Source: an uncultured Bacteroidales bacterium
GTDB taxonomy: Bacteria; Bacteroidota; Bacteroidia; Bacteroidales; F082
Direction: 5' to 3'
Assembly (NCBI GenBank): GCA_937902805.1
Contig: CALEMB010000111.1
Location: 1-34,804, forward strand
Length of the DNA stretch: 34,804 bases
Both the position numbers and the translations under genes were made by a program. Below the pieces are notes generated by a model, which did no database searches, had not been told where the DNA came from, and was given only the letters and a program-made list of their open reading frames with translations. Positions 17,190 to 24,035 of this stretch are shown here, one piece after another. The first letter of the stretch is position 1, and every line of letters begins with the position of its first letter.

Positions 17190-17546
17190 ATGAGAAACTT
17201 TAGAAATTATGAAGTATGGAAAGACGGAGTGGAGTTTTCAGCTCAGGTGTATCAACTAACCGAACAATTCCCTAAAAAAGAAACGTATGCCTTATGCGAC
17301 CAACTCCAAAGAGCATCGGTGTCAATTCCATCCAATGTAGCCGAGGGATGTTCCAGAAGATCACAAGTTGAATTTGCACACTTCTTGGAAATTTCCTTAG
17401 GGTCATCCTATGAAATTGAAACTCAAATGGAAATAGCTCACATTTTGAAATATGTTTCAGACCAACAATATGATGATGCTTTGGAGAAAGTACAATCCAT
17501 TGAGAAAAAACTGACAAGCCTAATCAATACTATTCGACAGGAATAG
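17190..17546 (+). CDS. Four-helix bundle protein (23S rRNA intervening-sequence protein family)
   Basis: This 118-aa protein is all-helical with family signatures FRNYEVWKDGVEFSAQVY, FPKKETYALCDQLQRASVSIPSNVAEGCSR and the aromatic/Glu segment FAHFLEISLGSSYEIETQ. Relatives (TIGR02436 / PF05635) are encoded inside intervening sequences of 23S rRNA in Leptospira and others, and the fold resembles Avd of diversity-generating retroelements; the molecular role is unresolved, though nucleic-acid binding has been proposed. No reverse transcriptase or variable repeat is present here. The gene is more AT-rich than its neighbours and sits alone inside a 31-nt inverted repeat (17079-17109 / 17661-17691), which is the hairpin-plus-ORF plan of intervening sequences. 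It is probably a small mobile or acquired element. Confidence 0.9.
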   Translation: MRNFRNYEVWKDGVEFSAQVYQLTEQFPKKETYALCDQLQRASVSIPSNVAEGCSRRSQVEFAHFLEISLGSSYEIETQMEIAHILKYVSDQQYDDALEKVQSIEKKLTSLINTIRQE

Positions 17547-17660
17547 AATAGTCTATGGCTTATGGCCTAAAGCCTAACGTTAGCCAATAGCCTAAAGCCA
17601 AATAAGCTTATGGCTAGTTGGGCCCAAAGCTAAAAGCTGATGTCCTGCGACTTGGTGAAG
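17547..17660. repeat. Degenerate GGCC/TATGGC word array
   Basis: Between the four-helix stop and the right arm, the words CTATGGCTTATGGCC, CTAAAGCC and AGCCAATAGCC recur in both orientations around the palindrome TAACGTTA. They are diverged copies of the same vocabulary as the flanking inverted repeat. No coding potential was seen. Confidence 0.55.
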
Positions 17661-17691
17661 CAGGCCATGGGCCATAGGCTATAAGCCATAG
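17661..17691. repeat. Right arm of the 31-nt inverted repeat
   Basis: This is the reverse complement of 17079-17109 with three differences. Its distal 13 nt (17679-17691) are also the last codons and stop of dusB on the minus strand (Tyr-Gly-Leu-stop), so repeat and gene share sequence. Confidence 0.85.
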
Positions 17692-18662
17692 TAAGCAAGA
17701 ACTTCATCCAAAATCTCCAAAACCTCACTGACGGAAAGCGTTTCCATAAGCCTCATCTTAAACGGCTTGAAATTCGGAAGACCTTTGAAATACGCCGCCC
17801 AGTGCTTGCGGATCTCCAATAAGGCGATGTGCTCTCCCTTCCATTCCACCGAACGCTGCAAATGTATCTTGCTGACCCTCACACGCTCCGTCACATCGGG
17901 CAAGGGCAGTTCCTCCCCTGTCTCCAAGTAATGCCTTATCTGACTGAAGACCCAAGGGTTGCCGTAGCTGGCGCGCCCTATCATCAGCCCGTCGACGCCG
18001 TAGATGTCCTTGTAGTGTTTCGCCGAGGGACCGTCCACCACATCGCCGTTGCCGATGATGGGGATGGTCATGCGAGGGTTGTTTTTCACCGCGCCAATTA
18101 GGGTCCAGTCGGCGGGGTCGCTGTATTTGGTAGTGCGCAGGCGACCATGTATGGTGAGCGCGGCGATGCCCACATCCTGCAGGCGTTCTGCGATGTCAAC
18201 GATGTCGCGGTGCTCGTTGTCGTAGCCGAGACGGGTCTTCACTGTCACGGGGGTCTGCACTGCCTCCACCACAGCCTTGGTGATGGCCACCATCTTAGGG
18301 ATGTCGTTCATGATGCCCGAGCCGGCGCCTTTCGAGGCTACCTTCTTCACCGGACAACCGAAATTGATGTCGATGATGTCGGGGTGAGCAGTCTCGGCAT
18401 AGCGTGCGGCTTCCACCATCGGCTCGACGGCATTGCCAAAGATTTGGATGCCCACGGGGCGCTCAAATTCCTCAAAATCCAACTTTTTGATGCTCTTCAC
18501 CGAATCGCGGATAAGGCCGTCGGCGGATATAAACTCCGAATAGACCACGTCGGCGCCGAACATCTTACAGACATAGCGGAACGGCGGGTCAGACACGTCT
18601 TCCATGGGGGCGAGGAGGAGCGGGTAATGCTCAAATTCAAGGGGGCCAAGTGTGTATTTCAT
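17679..18662 (-). CDS. dusB: tRNA-dihydrouridine synthase (DusB-type)
   Basis: This 327-aa protein is a flavoenzyme that reduces specific uridines in the tRNA D-loop. A TIM-barrel occupies about 1-240 and a helical tRNA-binding domain follows. Motifs: LLLAPMEDVSDPPFR (FMN-binding N-terminus), the catalytic Cys103 in INFGCPVKKV followed by GAGSGIM, VKTRLG, LTIHGRLRTTKYS and IPIIGNGDV, then GLMIGRASYGNPWVF. The start at 18662 precedes the conserved N-terminus directly. The last four codons and the stop lie in the right arm of the inverted repeat at 17661-17691, so the C-terminal tip appears to come from the repeat. A third copy of the repeat word sits just upstream of the gene. Confidence 0.95.
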   Translation of the reverse strand: MKYTLGPLEFEHYPLLLAPMEDVSDPPFRYVCKMFGADVVYSEFISADGLIRDSVKSIKKLDFEEFERPVGIQIFGNAVEPMVEAARYAETAHPDIIDINFGCPVKKVASKGAGSGIMNDIPKMVAITKAVVEAVQTPVTVKTRLGYDNEHRDIVDIAERLQDVGIAALTIHGRLRTTKYSDPADWTLIGAVKNNPRMTIPIIGNGDVVDGPSAKHYKDIYGVDGLMIGRASYGNPWVFSQIRHYLETGEELPLPDVTERVRVSKIHLQRSVEWKGEHIALLEIRKHWAAYFKGLPNFKPFKMRLMETLSVSEVLEILDEVLAYYGL

Positions 18663-18678
18663 TTCAAGTTTATTTTGA

Positions 18679-18714
18679 CTATGGCTTATTGCCTATAGCC
18701 TATGGCCCGCTGGC
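18679..18714. repeat. Third copy of the TATGGC / GCCTATAGCC repeat
   Basis: CTATGGCTTATTGCCTATAG continues into CCTATGGCCCGCTGGC. It closely matches the reverse complement of the right arm at 17661-17691, with a short extra word, so dusB is bracketed by copies of one repeat in the gap before the ABC/phosphatase operon. Confidence 0.7.
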
Positions 18715-18757
18715 ATTGTGCCTTTCGGCCTTTGGGCTACAGTTCAAAAAAAAGCGA

Positions 18758-18785
18758 TTGCAAAAGTACAAAATCTGTATCTTTG
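18758..18785 (+). promoter_or_regulatory. Promoter of the CPBP-ABC-phosphatase-STAS operon
   Basis: -33 TTG (18758-18760), 17-nt spacer, and a perfect -7 box TATCTTTG (18778-18785). It is the cleanest Bacteroidetes-type promoter in the window. Transcription should start near 18792, giving a leader of about 16 nt before the ATG at 18808. Confidence 0.75.
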
Positions 18786-18807
18786 CAAAGTTTTTAAACC
18801 TATTTTT

Positions 18808-19683
18808 ATGTCTGAACATTTTAGATACCACAGAAAAAAACGCGTTCTGATTTTTCTTATCATTTTGTTAATCAGCGGCATAATTAGCACCGCCATCACG
18901 GCAGCCTTTGCGTTTGTCGGCGACCTGGGCATGAAAATCGCCCAAGGTTTGTCGTCAATTATGTTGTTCGTCGTGCCGCCCATCGTGTATTATCGCGTCA
19001 CACGCACAAGGCACCCCATGGAAAGCCTGGGCTTCCGTGATGTCGCCAAACCAAGTTACCTTTATATTGTAATAGGTGTCGCCCTGATGTTCATCTCGTT
19101 GCCCTTCACCAACCAGCTGACGCGCTGGAACGAAGCTATGAACTTTGGCGGTGTCTTTCCGCAGCTTGAAGAGTATATAAAGCAATTGGAGGAAATGGCT
19201 GCCACCGTCACCGAGAAGATGCTCAAGGTGGACACCTTTGGTGGCCTGCTGCTCAACCTGCTGGTCATCGCCTTGATCCCTGCTGTCGGCGAAGAGCTAA
19301 CCTTCCGTGGTGTGCTGCAGCAAGGCCTGGTGCGTCGCATGAAAAGTCCACACCTCGCCATCATCCTGTCGGCGGCTATCTTTTCATTCATCCACTTCCA
19401 GTTTTACGGCTTCCTGCCGCGCATGTTCCTCGGCATCCTGCTGGGTTACATGTTCTACATCACCCGATCGTTGTGGACGAGCATCACGATGCATTTTGTC
19501 AACAACGGTACGGCTGTGGTGCTATATTACCTAAACAACAAAGGCATCATCGAAATCGACCCTGAGACTTTCGGCTCCTCCCAATATTTCTGGTTCACTG
19601 CCATCAGCCTTTTGGTGACAGCTGCGCTCATCTACTGGTGTTGGTGGAAGGTTGAAAACGACGCTAAAAAATTCGATGACTGA
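18808..19683 (+). CDS. CPBP family intramembrane metalloprotease
   Basis: This 291-aa protein has about seven to eight membrane segments and the three CPBP/Abi motifs: EE with Arg (E162, E163, R167 in GEELTFRG), FxxxH (H196 in FSFIHFQ) and HxxxN (H229 and N233 in HFVNN). These bind zinc and form the active site in Rce1-type CAAX proteases. Bacterial members cleave membrane or small secreted proteins, or protect against bacteriocins; the substrate here is unknown. The ATG at 18808 was chosen because it sits just behind a strong promoter, while the longer frame starts inside a repeat. Its last 8 nt overlap the start of the ABC permease (ATGACTGA), which ties it to the transport/phosphatase operon. 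Confidence 0.9.
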   Translation: MSEHFRYHRKKRVLIFLIILLISGIISTAITAAFAFVGDLGMKIAQGLSSIMLFVVPPIVYYRVTRTRHPMESLGFRDVAKPSYLYIVIGVALMFISLPFTNQLTRWNEAMNFGGVFPQLEEYIKQLEEMAATVTEKMLKVDTFGGLLLNLLVIALIPAVGEELTFRGVLQQGLVRRMKSPHLAIILSAAIFSFIHFQFYGFLPRMFLGILLGYMFYITRSLWTSITMHFVNNGTAVVLYYLNNKGIIEIDPETFGSSQYFWFTAISLLVTAALIYWCWWKVENDAKKFDD

Positions 19684-20338
19684 GCTCCATAACATATTCT
19701 TTGAGACCTTAATTGTCGACAACCGTTGGATGCTTATCGTCAAAGGGTTGTGGGCCACGGTTATCATCACTCTGTTGTCTTTAGCCTTAGGCACACTTCT
19801 CGGCGGAGGCATCTATATGATGACCCTCAGCCGTCGCAGCTGGGTACGCAAGACGGCGCAGTATTACCGACTCATCGTAAGGGGCATTCCCTTGCTGGTG
19901 TTGCTGCTTTTCTTCTTTTATGTGGTGCTCTCCGGCGGCAACGGAATCCTTGCTGCCGTCATTGCCTTCGGCATCAGCTTCTCCAACCTTACCTGCACGC
20001 TTTTCCAGTCGTCCATCGAAACCGTTGGGAAAGACCAGATCGAGGCTGGCCGTGCTTTAGGATTCACCAATCTGCAAAACTGGCTCTACATTGTGCGTCC
20101 CCAAGCGCTGAAGAATGCGCTCCCTGCCTACAAATACCAAGCGGTGTCTATGGTAAAAAGCACCTCCATCGTGGGTTATGTGGCCGTCACGGATTTGGCC
20201 CTGGCCACAGAGAACATCCGTTCCGCCACAGGTCAGTCGTTCCTGCCCCTGCTGCTCATCACAATATTGTATTTCATCCTTGCCTGGCTGCTGACCAAGT
20301 TGCTGGACTATATCGTCTATAAGACCACCCGTATATGA
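19676..20338 (+). CDS. Polar amino acid-type ABC transporter permease
   Basis: This 220-aa inner-membrane protein belongs to the His/Glu/Gln/Arg/opine permease family (HisM/GlnP type). It has about five membrane segments (roughly 20-50, 70-86, 90-110, 150-170 and 195-215) and the EAA coupling loop EAGRALGFTNLQNWLYIVRPQAL at 123-145 that docks on the ATPase. The start at 19676 (MTELHN) overlaps the CPBP stop; an alternative TTG at 19652 is less likely. Its stop overlaps the ATPase start by 4 nt (ATGA). No periplasmic substrate-binding protein is encoded in the operon or anywhere in the window, which is unusual for this importer class, so the substrate is not predictable. Confidence 0.92.
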   Translation: MTELHNIFFETLIVDNRWMLIVKGLWATVIITLLSLALGTLLGGGIYMMTLSRRSWVRKTAQYYRLIVRGIPLLVLLLFFFYVVLSGGNGILAAVIAFGISFSNLTCTLFQSSIETVGKDQIEAGRALGFTNLQNWLYIVRPQALKNALPAYKYQAVSMVKSTSIVGYVAVTDLALATENIRSATGQSFLPLLLITILYFILAWLLTKLLDYIVYKTTRI

Positions 20339-21420
20339 TTTCCATACGCCACCTATACAAGAGTTTCTTCACTCCCGCCGGCAAAGAGGTACACGTGCTG
20401 CGCGATATATGCTGTGAGATTAACGACGGCGAGACGGTGGCCATCATCGGGCCTTCAGGCACTGGAAAAAGCACCTTGCTGCGATCCCTCAACATGCTTG
20501 AGTCTCCCACCTCAGGCGAGATTGTGGTTGACGGAGAGAACATCATGGGCAAAGACTACCCCGTTTATCAGCTCCGCCAGAAGATGGGTATGGTTTTCCA
20601 AAACTTCAACCTTTTCAAGCACCTCTCCGTACTCGACAACGTCACGCTGGCCCCCATGAAACTGCGCGGTCTCAGCCGTGAGCAAGCCGAACAGGAAGGC
20701 ATGGAGTTTTTGCGTAAGGTAGGACTGGCCGAGAAAGCCCAAGCTATGCCTTCTGAGCTTTCTGGTGGACAAATGCAGCGTGCCGCCATTGCACGCACCC
20801 TCGCCATGAAACCGGAAATCATCCTCTTCGACGAGCCTACCTCTTCCCTCGACCCCACTATGGTTGGCGAGGTGCAAAGCGTCATACGGCAGCTGGCGCT
20901 GGAGAAGATGACCATGATCATCACCACCCACCAAATGCGCTTCGCACACGACATCAGTGACCGTATCCTGTTCATGTATAACGGCAGTATCTACGAAGAC
21001 GGCACCCCCGACCAGATCTTCTTCCATCCCCGCAAGCCCATCACACAAGCCTTCGTGAACCGTATCCGCACCTTGACGTTCGATATCACGAGTAGTGACT
21101 TCGACTTCTATGACATGACCTCACAAATCAACCAGTTCTGCATCCGCTACTCTATGCCCGAGAAGATGGATTCCATCACACACGTGGTGGAAGAGATGCT
21201 TATCATCATGCAGAAATACGGTAAGCCCATCCACATCGAAGTGACTTACAGCGAAATGGACTACACTTCGACCATTGTCATCATACACTATGGCGAGACC
21301 ATCTCGCCCCTTGAACGCGAAGATGCTGACGAGCTTGCCGTGATGATTATCCGAGGCATGAGTAACGACATCCAAACCGAACAAACCCCAGATGGAGTCA
21401 AACTGACTTTCAAAATGTAA
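20335..21420 (+). CDS. ABC transporter ATPase (GlnQ-type) with extra C-terminal HATPase-like domain
   Basis: This protein has 361 residues, against about 240-250 for ordinary GlnQ/HisP ATPases. Residues 1-250 are a complete ABC ATPase: Walker A GPSGTGKS (39-46), Q-loop Q89, signature LSGGQ (142-146), Walker B ILFDE (163-167) and switch His199. Residues 257-361 are extra. They align by eye with the C-terminal HATPase domain of the next gene product: ITHVVEEML against TLAIEEAVA, and DELAVMIIRGMSNDI against GGLGIHLIRNIMDTV, then a final strand KLTFKM against LTLTKN. The N-box Asn is replaced (I290/I291 region), the ATP-binding DSG is HYG, and the glycine-rich lid is lost, so this copy should not be a kinase. 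It may be a docking domain for the downstream phosphatase/STAS system. The phosphatase gene follows 17 nt later. Confidence 0.9.
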   Translation: MISIRHLYKSFFTPAGKEVHVLRDICCEINDGETVAIIGPSGTGKSTLLRSLNMLESPTSGEIVVDGENIMGKDYPVYQLRQKMGMVFQNFNLFKHLSVLDNVTLAPMKLRGLSREQAEQEGMEFLRKVGLAEKAQAMPSELSGGQMQRAAIARTLAMKPEIILFDEPTSSLDPTMVGEVQSVIRQLALEKMTMIITTHQMRFAHDISDRILFMYNGSIYEDGTPDQIFFHPRKPITQAFVNRIRTLTFDITSSDFDFYDMTSQINQFCIRYSMPEKMDSITHVVEEMLIIMQKYGKPIHIEVTYSEMDYTSTIVIIHYGETISPLEREDADELAVMIIRGMSNDIQTEQTPDGVKLTFKM

Positions 21421-21437
21421 CTATAAGCACATTCATC

Positions 21438-23639
21438 ATGAAGAAAATCAAACAGTGGAGACCTTCTATACAATTCCGCAGTGGTCTGGCGCTACTCATC
21501 CTCGCGGCAGTACTGATACAAGTGACCGGTGCTGTACAATACTACTTTGCCCGCAACGGAATCCGCGATGAGGTGGAACATCGTGCCAAGACCGAGATGA
21601 TGATGAAACATTTGGAGATACAACAAATGGTGTCGGGCGTGGAATCTGCTGTGGAGAACGTAAAATGGCTTTTGGGATGGACTGTCGCCAATCCAGAAAC
21701 CATCTTCCCCATCCTCAATGAGTTTATGAAAAGCAACCCCGACATCCGTGGATGCGCTTTCGCCTTTGAGCCCTACCACTTTGAGGAAATGGGACGTTGG
21801 TATGAGCCGTATGTCATGCGAGACACCAATGGTGTACTCATCCAAAAACAAATTGCCGATTCCTTGCACGACTACCACCAAATGACCTGGTACAAAGAGG
21901 GGTTGTTGGCCGACAGTGGTCGATGGACCGAGCCATATATCGACAATGAAGGCGCTCGTGGTATGATATGCACCTACTCCATCCCTGTATTCAATGATGC
22001 GGGTGAGCCTGTGGCTGTCTTTGGTGCCGACCTGTCACTCGACTGGCTGACCGACAAATTTGCCATACACGAAGGCTCAAAAGAAGTGTCTTTCCTCGTC
22101 AGCCGTGAAGGACGGCTTCTGGCCTGTCCCGACAAAGACTTGATTATGAAGTACTCCCTGGAAGACCTCAAAACACAGAACGACAACGCCCAAATTGAAA
22201 CCATCAATAGGGAGATGCTTGCCGGTCACAATGGCAGTGCCAAGGTGAAAGACAACAATGGTGACACAAAGATCATCTATTATTCACCGGTAGGCGGCAG
22301 AACCGGCTGGTCGATGGCTATCGTGTTTTCCGAAAAAGAGATGTACGCAGGGTTGCGTTCTGTTGGCCTCAGACTCCAAATCCTCATGCTTCTCGGTCTC
22401 GCCCTCATGATATATATCATGTGGCGTACGGTGAGAGGATTCAGACGCCTACAGACCGTCAGTGCCGAGAAAGAACGCATCGGCAGTGAGTTGCGCATTG
22501 CGAGCAACATCCAGAACGGCATGCTTCCCAAGACCTTCCCTCCCTATCCCGACCTTGACGAACTGGCCCTATACGGCACACTGATGTCGGCTAAGGAAGT
22601 AGGCGGCGACCTTTACGACTTCTCCGTGCGCGACTACAAGGCTTATTTTTGCGTCGGTGACGTCAGCGGGAAAGGGGTTCCCGCTTCGTTGGTAATGGCG
22701 GTCACGCGTAGCCTCTTCCGCTCTGTCTCGGCACGCATCGAAGACCCCAGCCAAATTATGGCACAAATGAACAACGCTATGTCGGAGATGAACGAAAACT
22801 CCATGTTCGTCACCCTCTTCATCGGCGTGCTCGACCTTCGCACGGGCCAATTGACCTACAGCAATGCCGGTCACTGCGCACCAGTGTTGCTGGGCGAAAA
22901 GCCCACGCCTGTCGAGATGGATGCCAACATCCCCGTGGGCATTATGGCCGACTGGAAGTATACCAGCCAAAGCGTCACCCTACAACCGGGCCAGACCCTC
23001 TTCATCTATACCGACGGCCTTACGGAAGCCGAAAACAACTTGCATGAGCAGTTCGGTGAAGAGCGCATGATGAAGGCTCTTGCAAAATCAGAAACCGCCC
23101 CGCGCCCACTGATTGAAAACGTCATAAAAGAGGTACACAACTTTGTGGGACAAGCTGAACAAAGCGACGACCTTACCATACTTGCCGTCCAGTTCAGAAA
23201 GCCACACGTCTCGGCATCATCGCATATCATCAGCAATTCCATCATCCTACACAACGATGTGCAGGAGGTGCCTGTGATGACCGAATTTGTCGAGAAAACC
23301 GCCGAACAAGCCCACCTCGACCCGTCGACGACGATGACACTGACACTCGCCATCGAGGAAGCTGTGGCCAACATCATGAATTATGCCTACCCCGAAGGCG
23401 AGGTCGGATCTATCGAAATCAACGCCACCATCAATGAGGGCAGCCTCTCATTCACCATCAAAGACAGCGGTGCCCCCTTCGACCCGACCCAAGTCAAAAA
23501 AGCCGACATCACCCTCAGCGCAGAAGAGCGCGAAATTGGAGGACTCGGCATACATCTCATCCGCAACATCATGGATACTGTGGAATACCATCACACCAGC
23601 AACCAGAACATCCTTACCCTTACGAAAAACATCGAGTAA
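21438..23639 (+). CDS. Membrane sensor phosphatase: Cache - PP2C/SpoIIE - HATPase
   Basis: This 733-aa protein has a membrane helix at about 15-37, a periplasmic double-Cache sensor at about 40-300 (WYKEGL, WTEPYID, FGADLSLDWL, then a second lobe FLVSREGRLL), a second helix at about 310-332, and a linker helix SELRIASNIQNGMLP at about 350-364. A SpoIIE-type PP2C phosphatase domain spans 370-587, with metal ligands in GGD (D391), GDVSGKG (D408), TDG (D526) and SDD (D577/D578). A HATPase anti-sigma-type domain spans about 600-733, with N-box EEAVAN (E640, E641, N645), DSG (D676) and GGLGIHLI (701-708). In partner-switching systems the phosphatase dephosphorylates a STAS antagonist and the HATPase kinase phosphorylates it; here both activities sit in one chain, and the STAS gene follows 27 nt downstream. 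The Cache ligand is unknown. Confidence 0.93.
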   Translation: MKKIKQWRPSIQFRSGLALLILAAVLIQVTGAVQYYFARNGIRDEVEHRAKTEMMMKHLEIQQMVSGVESAVENVKWLLGWTVANPETIFPILNEFMKSNPDIRGCAFAFEPYHFEEMGRWYEPYVMRDTNGVLIQKQIADSLHDYHQMTWYKEGLLADSGRWTEPYIDNEGARGMICTYSIPVFNDAGEPVAVFGADLSLDWLTDKFAIHEGSKEVSFLVSREGRLLACPDKDLIMKYSLEDLKTQNDNAQIETINREMLAGHNGSAKVKDNNGDTKIIYYSPVGGRTGWSMAIVFSEKEMYAGLRSVGLRLQILMLLGLALMIYIMWRTVRGFRRLQTVSAEKERIGSELRIASNIQNGMLPKTFPPYPDLDELALYGTLMSAKEVGGDLYDFSVRDYKAYFCVGDVSGKGVPASLVMAVTRSLFRSVSARIEDPSQIMAQMNNAMSEMNENSMFVTLFIGVLDLRTGQLTYSNAGHCAPVLLGEKPTPVEMDANIPVGIMADWKYTSQSVTLQPGQTLFIYTDGLTEAENNLHEQFGEERMMKALAKSETAPRPLIENVIKEVHNFVGQAEQSDDLTILAVQFRKPHVSASSHIISNSIILHNDVQEVPVMTEFVEKTAEQAHLDPSTTMTLTLAIEEAVANIMNYAYPEGEVGSIEINATINEGSLSFTIKDSGAPFDPTQVKKADITLSAEEREIGGLGIHLIRNIMDTVEYHHTSNQNILTLTKNIE

Positions 23640-23666
23640 TAGCAATATTGAATAATAGCATAAAAT

Positions 23667-23969
23667 ATGAAAACCTCAATCGAACAACAAAACGGTGAAC
23701 TCATCGCCTTCCTGGAAGGGCGTCTCGACACCTCTGTCTCTGCCCAAACCGAGCAAGAGCTCCAGCCTCTCTACGATTGTAAAGACCTAAACATCGTCTT
23801 CGATTGCAGCAAACTGGAGTATATCTCTTCCAGCGGACTGCGCATTTTCCTCAACGTATTGAAGGTGACCAAAGCAAGAGGCGGTCATGTCTTCATCACG
23901 GGCATGAGTGCAGACATCAACAAGATCTTCGCAATGACCGGTTTCACCAACCTCTTCGAGTTCCGTTAA
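23667..23969 (+). CDS. STAS-domain anti-sigma factor antagonist
   Basis: This 100-aa, single-domain protein of SpoIIAA/RsbV type has the features LEGRLDTSVSAQTEQEL, LNIVFDCSKLEYISSSGLRIF and the C-terminal FITGMSADINKIFAMTGFTNLFE. The predicted phospho-acceptor is Ser56, the Ser directly before Gly in ISSSG, equivalent to Ser58 of SpoIIAA. It is the expected substrate of the PP2C and HATPase domains of the preceding gene and could also contact the HATPase-like tail of the ABC ATPase. It is the last gene of the operon; the gap before it carries a direct repeat of TAATAGCA. No sigma factor is encoded in the window, so the final output is unknown. Confidence 0.92.
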   Translation: MKTSIEQQNGELIAFLEGRLDTSVSAQTEQELQPLYDCKDLNIVFDCSKLEYISSSGLRIFLNVLKVTKARGGHVFITGMSADINKIFAMTGFTNLFEFR

Positions 23970-23976
23970 ACACGAC

Positions 23977-24010
23977 AAAAAAAGGAGGCAGCAAAAAAAC
24001 TTGCTGCCTC
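23977..24010 (-). terminator. Terminator between STAS gene and exbD
   Basis: GAGGCAGCAA (23985-23994) and TTGCTGCCTC (24001-24010) form a 10-bp stem. On the minus strand it is followed by a seven-T run (plus-strand A-run 23977-23983), so it terminates the exbB-exbD operon. The same stem without a T-run lies just after the STAS gene and may also help end that transcript. Confidence 0.85.
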
Positions 24011-24035
24011 TATCAAATGATGAAAACAAAACAAA

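Noticed and set aside
17190..17546. Diversity-generating retroelement accessory gene (Avd)
   Set aside because: The fold family is similar, but no reverse transcriptase, template repeat or variable repeat was found in the window.
23640..23666. Separate promoter before the STAS gene
   Set aside because: The 27-nt gap has only a direct repeat of TAATAGCA and is too short for a -33/-7 promoter plus leader.
18808..23969. Hidden substrate-binding protein for the ABC importer
   Set aside because: Every gene in the operon and its neighbours was read; none has the periplasmic binding-protein fold pattern. The Cache domain is part of the phosphatase.
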